A stretch of DNA of 64,000 nt from positions 248,001-312,000 of the forward strand of contig CAVSMH010000002.1 of assembly GCA_963728965.1 (NCBI GenBank). The letters are read 5' to 3'. Position 1 is the stretch's first letter. The number at the start of each line of letters is the position of its first letter. Of this stretch, positions 8,755 to 17,278 are shown in pieces. Made by a program: the position numbers and the translations under genes. The stretch comes from DASQZT01 sp963728965. Its GTDB lineage: Bacteria; Acidobacteriota; Terriglobia; Bryobacterales; Bryobacteraceae. A model generated the notes under the pieces. That model worked only from the letters and a program-made list of their open reading frames with translations. It was not told the origin of the DNA and did not search any database.

Positions 8755-10278
8755 ATGCGCAATCTTTGCATGGGTGTGCTCGTGCTCGTGCTCGTCTCGG
8801 CAGCGGGCGCGGCCGACCTCTCGGGCACGTGGCAGTTCGAGATGACCGGACGAAACGGGCAGAAGCGGCTCATCACGTATGTTTTCAAAACGACGGGGAA
8901 CCACTTCACGGGCACGTTCGCCAGTCCCAGTTCGGCCAGCGATATCGTCAACGGAACCATCACCGGGAACAGTATCACTTTCGATGTGCGGAACGAGCTC
9001 GGCGAGGCCGATCGGCAGCTCATTCCATTCACCGGCGAACTGGAAGGCGAGGCACTCAAGGTGACGCCGGCAAGGCCGGCACAGAGCCGTCGGCCCGTGC
9101 TCACCACGCTGCTGCGGAAGGTTTCGAACTCCACCGTCTTCACCCCGCCGCCCGAATTGGCGCGAACCCACAAGCCCTTTCCGAAATTCCAGCCGCTCCG
9201 CCCGAATGGGCTGGCGAAAACACCGCCGATGGGTTGGAACAGTTGGAACAAATTCGCTGGCCGCATCGATGACAAAACCGTGCGCGAGATCGCCGACACC
9301 CTGGTCTCGAGCGGAATGCGGGACGCCGGCTACGTCTTTCTCAATATCGACGATACCTGGGAAGCGGGGCGCGACAAGGACGGCAATATCCAGACCAACG
9401 AGAAGTTTCACGACATGAAGGCGCTGGTAGACTACGTCCATGGCAAGGGGTTGAAGCTGGGAATCTACTCGGGGCCCGGCCGCCGCACTTGCGCGGGCTT
9501 CGATGCCAGCTATGGCCACGAAGAGCAGGACGCGCGCACCTGGGCAGCCTGGGGCATCGATTACCTGAAATACGATTGGTGCAGCGCCTCGGCCGTCTAC
9601 CACCGCGACGAAATGGCACCGGCCTACCGGAAGATGGCGCTGGCGCTGCGCGCCACCGGCCGGCCGATCGTTTTCAGCCTCTGCCAGTACGGCTGGTTGA
9701 ATGTGGGCGAGTGGGGCGCGGCCGCCGGCGGAAACCTGTGGCGCACCACGGGCGATATCAGCGACCGGTGGCAGTCCATGTCGAACATCGGTTTCAACCA
9801 GAACGGCCGCGAGAAGTTCGCCGGCCCCGGACACTGGAACGACCCCGACATGCTCGAGGTGGGCAACGGCGGAATGACCGATACCGAGTACCGCACCCAC
9901 ATGAGCTTGTGGTGCATTCTGGCGGCGCCCCTGCTGGCGGGAAACGATGTGCGCACTATGTCCGATGCGACCAAGGAGATCCTCTGCAATCGCGAGGTGA
10001 TCGCCATCGACCAGGATCGCCTCGGCCGGCAGGGGTTTCGCGTGCGGCAGGATGGCGATCTCGAAGTCTGGAAAAAACCGCTGACGGACGGCGTGGCCGT
10101 AGCGCTATTCAATCGCGGCGGCGACACCGCCCGCATGACCGTCACTTGGGCCGAGGTTGGCGTGACCCGGAAAGCTCCCAAGGTGCGCGACCTGTGGGCA
10201 CATCAGGAAGTTCCGGCGCCAGTAGAGTTCACCGCACAGGTGCCCTCGCACGGCGTAGTGCTGTTGAAGGTGCGTTGA
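8755..10278 (+). CDS. Alpha-galactosidase, glycoside hydrolase family 27
   Basis: This 507-residue secreted alpha-galactosidase removes terminal alpha-galactose from oligosaccharides. A signal peptide (about 1-20, built on a GTGCTC hexamer repeat) is followed by a lipocalin-like beta domain (about 21-125), then the GH27 barrel opening with TPPMGWNSWNKFAG. The nucleophile is D274 in YLKYDWC and the acid/base is D334 in TTGDISDRW. GHWNDPDMLEVGN and the ILAAPLLAGNDVR strand are also typical. The ATG at 8755 has AAGG upstream; longer in-frame starts run back into the GH31 gene. With GH31 it suggests breakdown of galactosyl- and glucosyl-containing plant oligosaccharides. Confidence 0.93.
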   Translation: MRNLCMGVLVLVLVSAAGAADLSGTWQFEMTGRNGQKRLITYVFKTTGNHFTGTFASPSSASDIVNGTITGNSITFDVRNELGEADRQLIPFTGELEGEALKVTPARPAQSRRPVLTTLLRKVSNSTVFTPPPELARTHKPFPKFQPLRPNGLAKTPPMGWNSWNKFAGRIDDKTVREIADTLVSSGMRDAGYVFLNIDDTWEAGRDKDGNIQTNEKFHDMKALVDYVHGKGLKLGIYSGPGRRTCAGFDASYGHEEQDARTWAAWGIDYLKYDWCSASAVYHRDEMAPAYRKMALALRATGRPIVFSLCQYGWLNVGEWGAAAGGNLWRTTGDISDRWQSMSNIGFNQNGREKFAGPGHWNDPDMLEVGNGGMTDTEYRTHMSLWCILAAPLLAGNDVRTMSDATKEILCNREVIAIDQDRLGRQGFRVRQDGDLEVWKKPLTDGVAVALFNRGGDTARMTVTWAEVGVTRKAPKVRDLWAHQEVPAPVEFTAQVPSHGVVLLKVR

Positions 10279-10290
10279 TCGCGCACCGGT

Positions 10291-10764
10291 TCAGGCGTGA
10301 CCGCCCGAGACTTTGGCCGGCTGGTAGGTGCCCGGCTCCGCGCGAAAGCCGATGGCGATGCGGTTCCAGCCGTTGATGGCCACAATCGCCAGCGTCAGTG
10401 CCACCGTCTCAGCCTCGCTGAAATGCCGGCGCAGTTCCTCGTACACGTCATCGGGGGCATGGGTTTGGGCAATCAGCGTGAGGGCGTCGGTCCAGGCCAG
10501 CGCGGCTCGTTCGCGATCGCTATAAAACGGCGTCTCCCGCCAGGCGGACAGCTCATAGAGGCGCTGCTCGGTCTCGCCCGTCGCGCGGGCATCCTTCGAG
10601 TGCATGTCGATGCAGTACGCACAGCCGTTGATCAGTGAGGCTCGCATTCGTACCAAGTCCAGCAGCTTCGGGTCCAGACCGCTTTTGCGCGCGTACCCCT
10701 CCAGCCCGGACATCGCGTGCACCGCCTCCGGATCGACGGTGGTGAAGTTGATTCGCGGTTTCAT
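10291..10764 (-). CDS. Carboxymuconolactone decarboxylase/AhpD-family protein
   Basis: This 157-residue all-helical protein carries the AhpD-like redox motif CAYCIDMHS (Cys pair plus His), which in relatives reduces peroxides or peroxiredoxin partners. Flanking signatures are LDLVRMRASLINGC and ERAALAWTDALT, and the C-terminal helix has ETVALTLAIVAINGWNRIAI. ATG 10764 is the natural start; an extended frame upstream overlaps the proline dehydrogenase end. It stands downstream of, and in the same direction as, proline dehydrogenase. The physiological substrate cannot be told from sequence. Confidence 0.85.
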   Translation of the reverse strand: MKPRINFTTVDPEAVHAMSGLEGYARKSGLDPKLLDLVRMRASLINGCAYCIDMHSKDARATGETEQRLYELSAWRETPFYSDRERAALAWTDALTLIAQTHAPDDVYEELRRHFSEAETVALTLAIVAINGWNRIAIGFRAEPGTYQPAKVSGGHA

Positions 10765-10837
10765 AATTCCAGCGTAAAGCCGGGCCAGCCGCGACGGCGC
10801 CCGCGGCACTACGGGCGATGAGCGAATCCGCACAGCG

Positions 10838-11752
10838 CTATCGGCGGAATAAGTTGCGCAGGATGAAGAAGACGTTGGCGGGACGCTCCGCCAGCCGGCG
10901 CATATAGTAGGGGTACCAGGCTTTGCCGAAAGGCACATACAGCCGCAGGCGATAGCCATCGGCCACCAGCTTGCGCTGCAGATCGCGGCGAATGCCGTAC
11001 AGCATCTGGAACTCGAAAGCGTCGCGCGCCAGGTTCTTCGATGCCGCGTAGGACCGAGTGACGTCGATCATACGCTCGTCATGCGTGGCGATGGCGGGGT
11101 ACTCGCCGCGATCCAGCAGAACCTTCATCAATTCCACGAAACCGGCGTCCACGCGGCTCTTCTCGGCGAACGCGACGCTCTCCGGCTCCAGGTAGGCGCC
11201 CTTGCACAAGCGGACGCGGATGCCGCGCGCGCACAGCTCTTCGACATCCCGTTTGCTGCGGTACAGATATGCCTGAATGACCGTGCCGACCCTGCCGTAG
11301 CGGCCGTGAAGATCCTTCACCAGATCCAGCGTGCGATCGGTATACTCGCTCGACTCCATGTCCACCCGTACGAAACTGTTCAGCTCCATTGCCCGGCGAA
11401 CCAGTTGTTCCACATTGGCCCGGCACTGGTCGAGGGAATAATCCAACCCGAACTGGGTCAGCTTGAGAGAGACGTTGCCCCGGATCCCGGAATCGTGAAT
11501 CGCAGAAATCGTATGCAGGTAGACATCGCGCGCCTCGGCCGCTTCTTCGAGCGTCGTGACGCTTTCGCCGAGATGGTCGAGCGTGATGGTGATGCCCTCG
11601 GAGTTGATTTTGCGGCCGACGGCGAGTGCCTCGTCGAGGGTTTCACCCGCTACAAAACGGGTGGCCAGCCGCTGTGCCAGCGGTGAAGTTTCCATCCATT
11701 TCCGCAAGCTCCGGTGCCGGGAAAGGAACAGGAAGAAGCTACGCACGAACAT
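10838..11752 (-). CDS. Proline dehydrogenase (FAD-dependent)
   Basis: This 304-residue monofunctional proline dehydrogenase oxidises L-proline to pyrroline-5-carboxylate and passes electrons to quinone. The family's beta-alpha barrel is visible: TITLDHLGES, SLKLTQFGLD, FVRVDMESSEYTDRTL, VIQAYLYRS, RVRLCKGAYLEP, ATHDERMI, FEFQMLYGIR and RLYVPFGKAWYPYYMRRLAE. Length matches the short monofunctional type, with no P5C dehydrogenase domain and no P5C dehydrogenase gene in the window. The ATG at 11752 was chosen because the 66 residues upstream in frame have no family likeness. Confidence 0.92.
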   Translation of the reverse strand: MFVRSFFLFLSRHRSLRKWMETSPLAQRLATRFVAGETLDEALAVGRKINSEGITITLDHLGESVTTLEEAAEARDVYLHTISAIHDSGIRGNVSLKLTQFGLDYSLDQCRANVEQLVRRAMELNSFVRVDMESSEYTDRTLDLVKDLHGRYGRVGTVIQAYLYRSKRDVEELCARGIRVRLCKGAYLEPESVAFAEKSRVDAGFVELMKVLLDRGEYPAIATHDERMIDVTRSYAASKNLARDAFEFQMLYGIRRDLQRKLVADGYRLRLYVPFGKAWYPYYMRRLAERPANVFFILRNLFRR

Positions 11753-11840
11753 CAGACTAGCATCCGGCGGCCCAAACCTGGCCCCGCGGGCATTCGCGGC
11801 GAGCGCCTCAAGATACCGCGCGGTCTGATAGACTGCTGGC

Positions 11841-12044
11841 TTGAAGGCCCCCGACCCCGAGCCCGCCCTAAAACCGGGCGAACTGCGCTGTCCGCGCTGC
11901 TTCGCCAAAGATATCGTGCCGTCCCTGCCGAGGGGTATCCTCGACCGCATCTTCCTGAAGCTCGACCGAATTCCGCGGCACTGCCGGGTCTGCGGCAGGC
12001 GCTTTCGCGTGTCGAGAAAAAAGCTGAATCGCGCGGCCGCGTGA
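11841..12044 (+). CDS. Small zinc-ribbon protein
   Basis: This 67-residue protein has two CxxC knuckles (CPRCF and CRVCG) 30 residues apart, followed by a basic tail (RRFRVSRKKLNR), a layout typical of short zinc ribbons that bind nucleic acid or protein. Between them is a hydrophobic, arginine-spaced segment (LPRGILDRIFLKLDRIP). The only usable start is TTG at 11841, with no clear Shine-Dalgarno. It is divergent from proline dehydrogenase. Function unknown. Confidence 0.55.
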   Translation: MKAPDPEPALKPGELRCPRCFAKDIVPSLPRGILDRIFLKLDRIPRHCRVCGRRFRVSRKKLNRAAA

Positions 12045-12060
12045 GCCGCCGCGCGCGAAT

Positions 12061-12249
12061 TCAGAACGTGATGCGCAACGCCACCTGGCAGGGGCGGGCG
12101 TTGGTGCCGTTCGGAAAGGCCTGCACCTGGTTTCCTGCTCCCACGCCGGCCGCCGGCTTCAGCACGCCACCGCTAGCCGTGAAGGCCGTGGTGATGACGG
12201 CGGTGTTGTACCCGGACGCCGGGGCCGGAATTTCGCGACTGTGCGGGAG
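12061..12249 (-). pseudogene. 3' remnant of an outer-membrane receptor-like gene
   Basis: The minus strand is open for about 62 codons and ends in PCQVALRITF-stop, the aromatic-terminated last beta strand typical of TonB-dependent outer-membrane barrels. The reading frame is closed upstream by TGA at 12250-12252, next to the hairpin of the intact receptor gene. This is most simply the tail of a second, deleted receptor copy. Confidence 0.5.
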
Positions 12250-12255
12250 TCAGAT

Positions 12256-12309
12256 CCGGCCGGCAGCCCGCGGCAAGTGGACTCCTGCCACGGGCTGCCA
12301 TGCGGCCGG
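12256..12309 (-). terminator. Strong hairpin after the receptor gene
   Basis: The arms 12256-12275 and 12286-12309 pair over 20 bases with a 4-base bulge and a 10-base loop; the core is GGCAGCCCG facing CGGGCTGCC. It starts 2 bases after the receptor stop. No T-run follows on the minus strand, so it may end transcription only partly or protect the 3' end of the transcript. Confidence 0.55.
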
Positions 12310-12310
12310 A

Positions 12311-15300
12311 TTAGAACGTAAGACGGGTACCTAACTGAATCTGGCGTGCACCGAACAGGTTCGTGCCCGAGCCATTCCTGGTCTGGAAGGAGGACCGGGG
12401 AAACAGGGTGCTGCCGCCAATCTGGTATTGGGTGGTGTCGATGCCGGTGATCTCGTACCGGTTGGCCACGTTGAATGCCTCCGCGATGATCAGCCAGCGT
12501 ACGCGTTCAGTGAGGCTGATCGTACGCGACAGGCGCACATCGACGCTGTTCGCTCCCGGGTTCACATAGATGTTGCGGCCGAGCCACGGCACCCGCGAGG
12601 ATCCTCCCACCCCCACGATTCCCGAGGTGATGCCGCCGGGAGAGGGGCTGCCGGTGGTGCCGGGCGAGTAAGGCCGGCCGTCTGCGAGGGTCAGGATTCC
12701 GGAAAGCTGGAACCCGTCCACCACGCGCTTCAGTCCCTTCGACTGGATGTTGTGGGTGGGCAGTTCCCAAACTCCGGAAGCAGTGAACCGTTTGCGTTGA
12801 TCGAAATCCGATAGTGAGTAGTCGTTTTTCAGATTGAACGGGTTCGATGCGCTTTCGTTGGTGGTGAAAGTCTGGGAGTTCTGGTCATCGTCCTGGGCTT
12901 TCGACCAGGTGAAGCCGGCGTCGAATTGAAAACCGTGGGAGAACCGGTGCTTGGCCTGGATCACCAGGCCGTTGTACCAGGTGTTGACCACGCTCGAGAT
13001 ATCGGTCATGTAGCCGAAGTTCGGGTTGGGGCGTGCGCCGGAGAAGAACGGCGTGGTGTAGGTACCGAGCGGGCTGCCGCAGGTGGTGCTGCTCCCGACC
13101 TGGGCGGTTCCGCAGACGGTATAGGTTTTAGTGGTCGGCAGCGGCAGGTTGGTATCGAGGAAGACCGGCATCCGTTGGCCGCGGTTCAGCATGTAAATGG
13201 CGCTGATAGTGGTGTTGTGGGCGATCTCGCGCTCGATGGAGAATTCCGCCTGGTAGCTGATGGGGTTGACAAAGCGCGGGTCCGCGAAGACGATGTCCGG
13301 CCTCGATCCCGACCCGGAAGGCGGCGCGGAAAGCACATTGGGGAAGAGCGGCGCGCCGGGGGAGGTTGGCGTCAGAAAATAGGATACGAAGCGTACGCCG
13401 TTATTGGTGATCAGGTTGGACATGGTCGAGTTTTGCGTGCGGCCGTAGTACATGCCCCCGCCCAGCCGGAGCACGGTTTTCTGATCCTTGCCGGGGTCCC
13501 AACTTACGCCGACCCGCGGTCCGAAATTGTTCCTGTCGGTATTGAGATTACTTGTGCGCGGTTCCAGGGGATTGCCGTCGAGCGACGGCATGGTCTGGAG
13601 TTCGTAGCGGAGTCCGAGATTCAAGGTGAGGGTAGGGACCGGGCGATAACTGTCCTCGACATACCCGGCCACATCCCACGTCTGAAATTGGGTTTTGCCG
13701 GCGAGCCCGAGCGAGTCGAAGGCCTGGGTGAAACTGGTGAAATGTGCGCCGGTTGCCCCGCCACCGCTGGAGGAGGCTTGGCATCCGCTCAGCGGCAGGG
13801 GCAGGGCCGCATTGCCGCAATCCAACGCAAGATTGTTGAGCGAAGAATAACTGTAGACGCCGCCGCCCGAGAACAGGTTAATGAGCAGGTCGTTCACGCG
13901 TGTCACGTCCCAGCCGAATTTCAGCGAGTGGCGGCCATGCAGCCAACTCAAATTCTGTGAAACCTGCCAGCGTTTCTCGTCGGGATAGGCGGCGCGGGGC
14001 AAGTAGTTCGGCATGCCGAAAGTGATGCCTCCGGTGGTGCTCACCGAAGGTCCCGGCGCGTTGGGCAGTTCGAACTCGAAGTCGCGCCCGTACTGGAAAC
14101 GCAGTTCGCTGAGGAAAGTCGGAGTGATGCTGGAGGTCCATTTGCCGATGACGGTTTCGGCGCTGACATCGTCGGAGCCGTTATTGGTTTCGTGCACCGA
14201 GGTGGAAGGGGCGGTCTGAATTCCGTTGGGGGAATCCCAGCGCAGGATATTGACCGAGCCGGTCAGGGTGTTGCGAGAATTGAGATTATAGTCCACCTTG
14301 CCAAGACCGACGGACTCGTTGCCCTGGCGGGGCTGGGTCTGAACCAGGCTCTGGAAAAACGAAACGACCTGGCCGCAACCCGGCGCCGTGCAGGACGAAT
14401 TGAAGAAGCTCTGCGAGCTGGGAACCACGGCCATCGGAAAATTGCGCTTCTGCTGCTCGTAATTCAGGAAGTAGAAAACCTTGTCCTTCTTGATCGGTCC
14501 GCCCACCGAGCCGCCAAACTGTTGCCGCCGGTCCTTGGGTTTGCTGGGTAGCCCCACCGCGGCCAGGCTGATCGCGCTATACGGATTCGCGGCATTGAGC
14601 GAATCGTCGCGGATCAGGTAGAAGCCGGTTCCGTGCACCTGGTTGGTTCCGGACTTGGTGACGGCGTTGACAACGCCGCCCACGGCGCGCCCGTATTGCG
14701 CCGAGAAGGCGCTGTTGCCAACCTGGAACTCCTGGATAGCGTCGATGCTGTAGGCGAAACTCAGGCGGGTGCGCCCCTTGGCTTCGGAGAAGAACGCTTG
14801 GTTATTGTCCATGCCATCCACCATGTTGTTGTTGTACAGGCCGGACATGCCGCGGAAGCTCAGCAGGCCAAAGCCGCCATCGTTGGAGGTGCCGGGCGTA
14901 GACAGCGCGAAGCTGTCCCAACGGCGGCCGTTCATGGGGAGGTTCATCATCTCTTTGAGATTCACGACCGTGCTGACATCGGTCTTGTCCGTCTCGACCA
15001 TGGCGGCGTTGGCGTCGACAGTCACGGTCTCCGCCGTGGCCGAAACCTGCATCCCCAGGTCGACCACCGCGCGCTGCCCGACCGATATGGTAAGGCCGGT
15101 ACGAGTGATGCTCGCGAAGCCGGCTTTCGATGCCCGGATTTCGTACTGGCCGGGTTGCAGCGCGAGCGCCTCGTACCTGCCCGCCTCATTCGACTCCAGG
15201 GAGCGCGTCACATTCGTGTCCACATTGCGGACTACGACACTTACGCCCGGCATCACGCCGCCGCTCGAATCGGTTACCAGGCCGGAGATGCTGGCGGTGC

Positions 15301-15370
15301 CGGATGCGGCCTGCCCGAAAGCCAAGCCGCAGGCTGCCAGGAATAAAAGGGAACTTAACGCGAAACGCAT
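12311..15370 (-). CDS. Large TonB-dependent receptor-like outer-membrane protein, carboxypeptidase-regulatory-like N-domain
   Basis: This 1019-residue outer-membrane protein is of the acidobacterial Oar/TonB-receptor type. A signal peptide (about 1-20) precedes a carboxypeptidase-regulatory-like beta sandwich (about 25-110, with ISGLVTDSSGGVMPGVSV), a plug domain (about 115-240, with LPMNGRRWDSFAL and AQYGRAVGGVVNAVTKSG) and a long 22-strand-type barrel ending LGTRLTF. Such proteins are thought to import oligomers or peptides; the ligand is not deducible. ATG 15370 has an excellent GGAGGA. It is monocistronic, ends at a strong hairpin, and is divergent from the yggS gene. Confidence 0.85.
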   Translation of the reverse strand: MRFALSSLLFLAACGLAFGQAASGTASISGLVTDSSGGVMPGVSVVVRNVDTNVTRSLESNEAGRYEALALQPGQYEIRASKAGFASITRTGLTISVGQRAVVDLGMQVSATAETVTVDANAAMVETDKTDVSTVVNLKEMMNLPMNGRRWDSFALSTPGTSNDGGFGLLSFRGMSGLYNNNMVDGMDNNQAFFSEAKGRTRLSFAYSIDAIQEFQVGNSAFSAQYGRAVGGVVNAVTKSGTNQVHGTGFYLIRDDSLNAANPYSAISLAAVGLPSKPKDRRQQFGGSVGGPIKKDKVFYFLNYEQQKRNFPMAVVPSSQSFFNSSCTAPGCGQVVSFFQSLVQTQPRQGNESVGLGKVDYNLNSRNTLTGSVNILRWDSPNGIQTAPSTSVHETNNGSDDVSAETVIGKWTSSITPTFLSELRFQYGRDFEFELPNAPGPSVSTTGGITFGMPNYLPRAAYPDEKRWQVSQNLSWLHGRHSLKFGWDVTRVNDLLINLFSGGGVYSYSSLNNLALDCGNAALPLPLSGCQASSSGGGATGAHFTSFTQAFDSLGLAGKTQFQTWDVAGYVEDSYRPVPTLTLNLGLRYELQTMPSLDGNPLEPRTSNLNTDRNNFGPRVGVSWDPGKDQKTVLRLGGGMYYGRTQNSTMSNLITNNGVRFVSYFLTPTSPGAPLFPNVLSAPPSGSGSRPDIVFADPRFVNPISYQAEFSIEREIAHNTTISAIYMLNRGQRMPVFLDTNLPLPTTKTYTVCGTAQVGSSTTCGSPLGTYTTPFFSGARPNPNFGYMTDISSVVNTWYNGLVIQAKHRFSHGFQFDAGFTWSKAQDDDQNSQTFTTNESASNPFNLKNDYSLSDFDQRKRFTASGVWELPTHNIQSKGLKRVVDGFQLSGILTLADGRPYSPGTTGSPSPGGITSGIVGVGGSSRVPWLGRNIYVNPGANSVDVRLSRTISLTERVRWLIIAEAFNVANRYEITGIDTTQYQIGGSTLFPRSSFQTRNGSGTNLFGARQIQLGTRLTF

Positions 15371-15512
15371 CGATCCTCCTCAAAATGTAAACTCGTCAGG
15401 CGCACAGAACGTGCGCTCGAGACCCTGAATGAGTAGCATAGGATAACAGACCTCAATGACATTTAGATGAACGATCCGAATGCCCGCGGGTATACTGGTG
15501 CGGGAGAAACCC

Positions 15513-16181
15513 ATGGAGAACCTCGGTGAGCGGATGCGGGACGTTCGCGGCCGCATCGCGCGCGCGGCGGAGAGTGCGGGCCGCGATCCCGGCGGGATCA
15601 CGCTGCTGGCCGTGACCAAAGTGTTTCCGGCCGCGGCGATCCGCGCCGCCTACGATCTGGGGTTGCGGGAATTCGGCGAAAACTACGTGCAGGAGTTCGA
15701 GACCAAGGCGCCCGAAACAGCCGGCCTGGGAGGGGCGCGATTCCACCTGATCGGCCACCTGCAATCGAACAAGGCCCGCCGCGCCGCGGAGCTCTTCCAG
15801 GTGATCCAGACGGTGGATTCGGCCAGGCTGGCGCGGCGCTTGTACGAATCGGGGCACGCGCTGGAGGTGATGCTCGAAGTGAAGATGTCGGGCGAGAACG
15901 CCAAGAGCGGCGCGGCTCCGGCGGAGTTGCCGGAGCTGATCGCCGCGGTGCGGGAGTGCGCGAACCTGCGGCTCACCGGGCTGATGACCATGCCGCCCTG
16001 GTCGGACGATCCGGAGGCGTCGCGCCCGTACTTTCGCCGGCTGCGCGAACTCGGCGAACGACACGGGCTGGCGCAGCTCTCCATGGGAATGTCGCACGAC
16101 CTGGAAACGGCCATCGGGGAAGGCGCCACCTGCGTGCGCGTCGGTACGGCGCTGTTTGGAAAACGGATGCGGACCGCGTGA
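15513..16181 (+). CDS. YggS-family pyridoxal-phosphate homeostasis protein
   Basis: This 222-residue protein is a single PLP-binding barrel that buffers pyridoxal phosphate and affects amino-acid and keto-acid pools in other bacteria. Signatures are LLAVTKVFP with the PLP lysine, FGENYVQE, FHLIGHLQSNK, RLTGLMTMPP and LSMGMSHDLETAI. ATG 15513 is preferred because GGGAG lies at the right distance and it matches family length; 15480 would add 11 residues. The stop overlaps the start of the glycosyltransferase gene (GTGA). A TATACT lies at 15490-15495 without a clear -35 box. Confidence 0.93.
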   Translation: MENLGERMRDVRGRIARAAESAGRDPGGITLLAVTKVFPAAAIRAAYDLGLREFGENYVQEFETKAPETAGLGGARFHLIGHLQSNKARRAAELFQVIQTVDSARLARRLYESGHALEVMLEVKMSGENAKSGAAPAELPELIAAVRECANLRLTGLMTMPPWSDDPEASRPYFRRLRELGERHGLAQLSMGMSHDLETAIGEGATCVRVGTALFGKRMRTA

Positions 16182-17278
16182 CTGTGGGGCTTTACTCGCC
16201 CTTGCCGCCGGCGGCGAGCGGCGTGGCCGACTATTCCGCCGCGCTGCTCACCGAGTTGCGCCGGCACGGCCGCGTGGAGGTGGCGCCGAAGCATTGCGAC
16301 GTCCCGCTGTATCACATGGGGAACAACGGCCTGCACGCCGCTGTGTACCGGCGCGCGCTGGCAGAGCCGGGAATCGTGGTGCTTCACGATGCCGTGCTGA
16401 ACCACTTTCTGCTGGGGCAACTGAACCAGCCGGACTATATCGCGGAGTTCGTGTACAACTACGGCGCATGGAACCGCGACCTCGCCGCACAACTCTGGCG
16501 CGGGCGCGCGGCTTCGGCTTCCGACCGGGGGTACTTCGAGTACCCGATGCTGAAGCGCATCGCAGAGCGCTCGCGCGCTGTGATCGTCCACAATCCCGCG
16601 GCGGCGCGGGCCGTGAGGCGGCATGCGCCCGGAGCGCGCGTGACGGAGATTCCGCACCTGTTCGCGATGCCCGCGCTGCCGGGCGGATCCGAGAGGCTGC
16701 GCTGGCGCCAGCGCCTGGGAATCGCGCCCGAAGCGTTCCTGTTCGGTGTTTTCGGGTACCTCCGCGAATCCAAGCGGCTGGTGACCGTGCTGGAGGCGTT
16801 TCGCTGGATTCGCGCCGGGAACCCCCGCGCCGCCTTGCTGGTGGCGGGCCGGTTTGTCTCCACCGACCTGGAACGCGCCGTCTCGCCGCTGCTGGACCAA
16901 CCCGGCGTCGCCCGCCTGCCCTACCTGCCCGAAGAGCGGTTCTGGCTGGCCGCGTCTTCCGTGGATGCCTGCATCAGCCTGCGCTACCCCGCTACCGGCG
17001 AGACTTCGGGTATCACCATCCGCCTGATGGGCATCGGCAAGCCGGTGCTGCTGACGGATTCGGAGGAGTACGCGCGCCTGCCCGAGGGTGCGTGTCTCCG
17101 GGTGTCGAGCGGGCCGGCCGAACGGGAGTCACTCAAATACCACATGGTTCTGCTAACATCGATGACTGAGGTGGCCGGTGCTATCGGCGAGCGGGGAGCC
17201 GGGCACATTCGAGCCCACCATCGGGTCGAAGACATCGCAAAGCTGTATTGGGCATTTTTGTGCGAGCGTGGTACCTGA
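16178..17278 (+). CDS. Glycosyltransferase, GT4/GT-B type
   Basis: This 366-residue cytoplasmic glycosyltransferase probably transfers a sugar from a nucleotide sugar to a surface glycan. The N-terminal Rossmann half has PLPPAASGVADYSAALL and VVLHDAVLNHFLL; the C-terminal half has FGVFGYLRESKRL and the donor-site acidic region PATGETSGITIRLMGIGKPVLLTD in two adjoining parts. Translation probably starts at GTG 16178, overlapping the yggS TGA by 4 bases; GTG 16184 is possible. It overlaps the next gene as well, so the three genes form a coupled set. Substrate unknown. Confidence 0.8.
   Translation: MTVGLYSPLPPAASGVADYSAALLTELRRHGRVEVAPKHCDVPLYHMGNNGLHAAVYRRALAEPGIVVLHDAVLNHFLLGQLNQPDYIAEFVYNYGAWNRDLAAQLWRGRAASASDRGYFEYPMLKRIAERSRAVIVHNPAAARAVRRHAPGARVTEIPHLFAMPALPGGSERLRWRQRLGIAPEAFLFGVFGYLRESKRLVTVLEAFRWIRAGNPRAALLVAGRFVSTDLERAVSPLLDQPGVARLPYLPEERFWLAASSVDACISLRYPATGETSGITIRLMGIGKPVLLTDSEEYARLPEGACLRVSSGPAERESLKYHMVLLTSMTEVAGAIGERGAGHIRAHHRVEDIAKLYWAFLCERGT

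Noticed and set aside
8770..8800. GTGCTC tandem repeat
   Set aside because: It is the hydrophobic core of the alpha-galactosidase signal peptide; no separate element.
12926..13960. Plus-strand frame of 344 codons opposite the first large receptor
   Set aside because: Antisense shadow; composition is Gly/Arg/His-rich without domain signals.
16156..17169. Alternative plus-strand frame across the glycosyltransferase
   Set aside because: Glycosyltransferase motifs are all in the overlapping frame starting at 16178.
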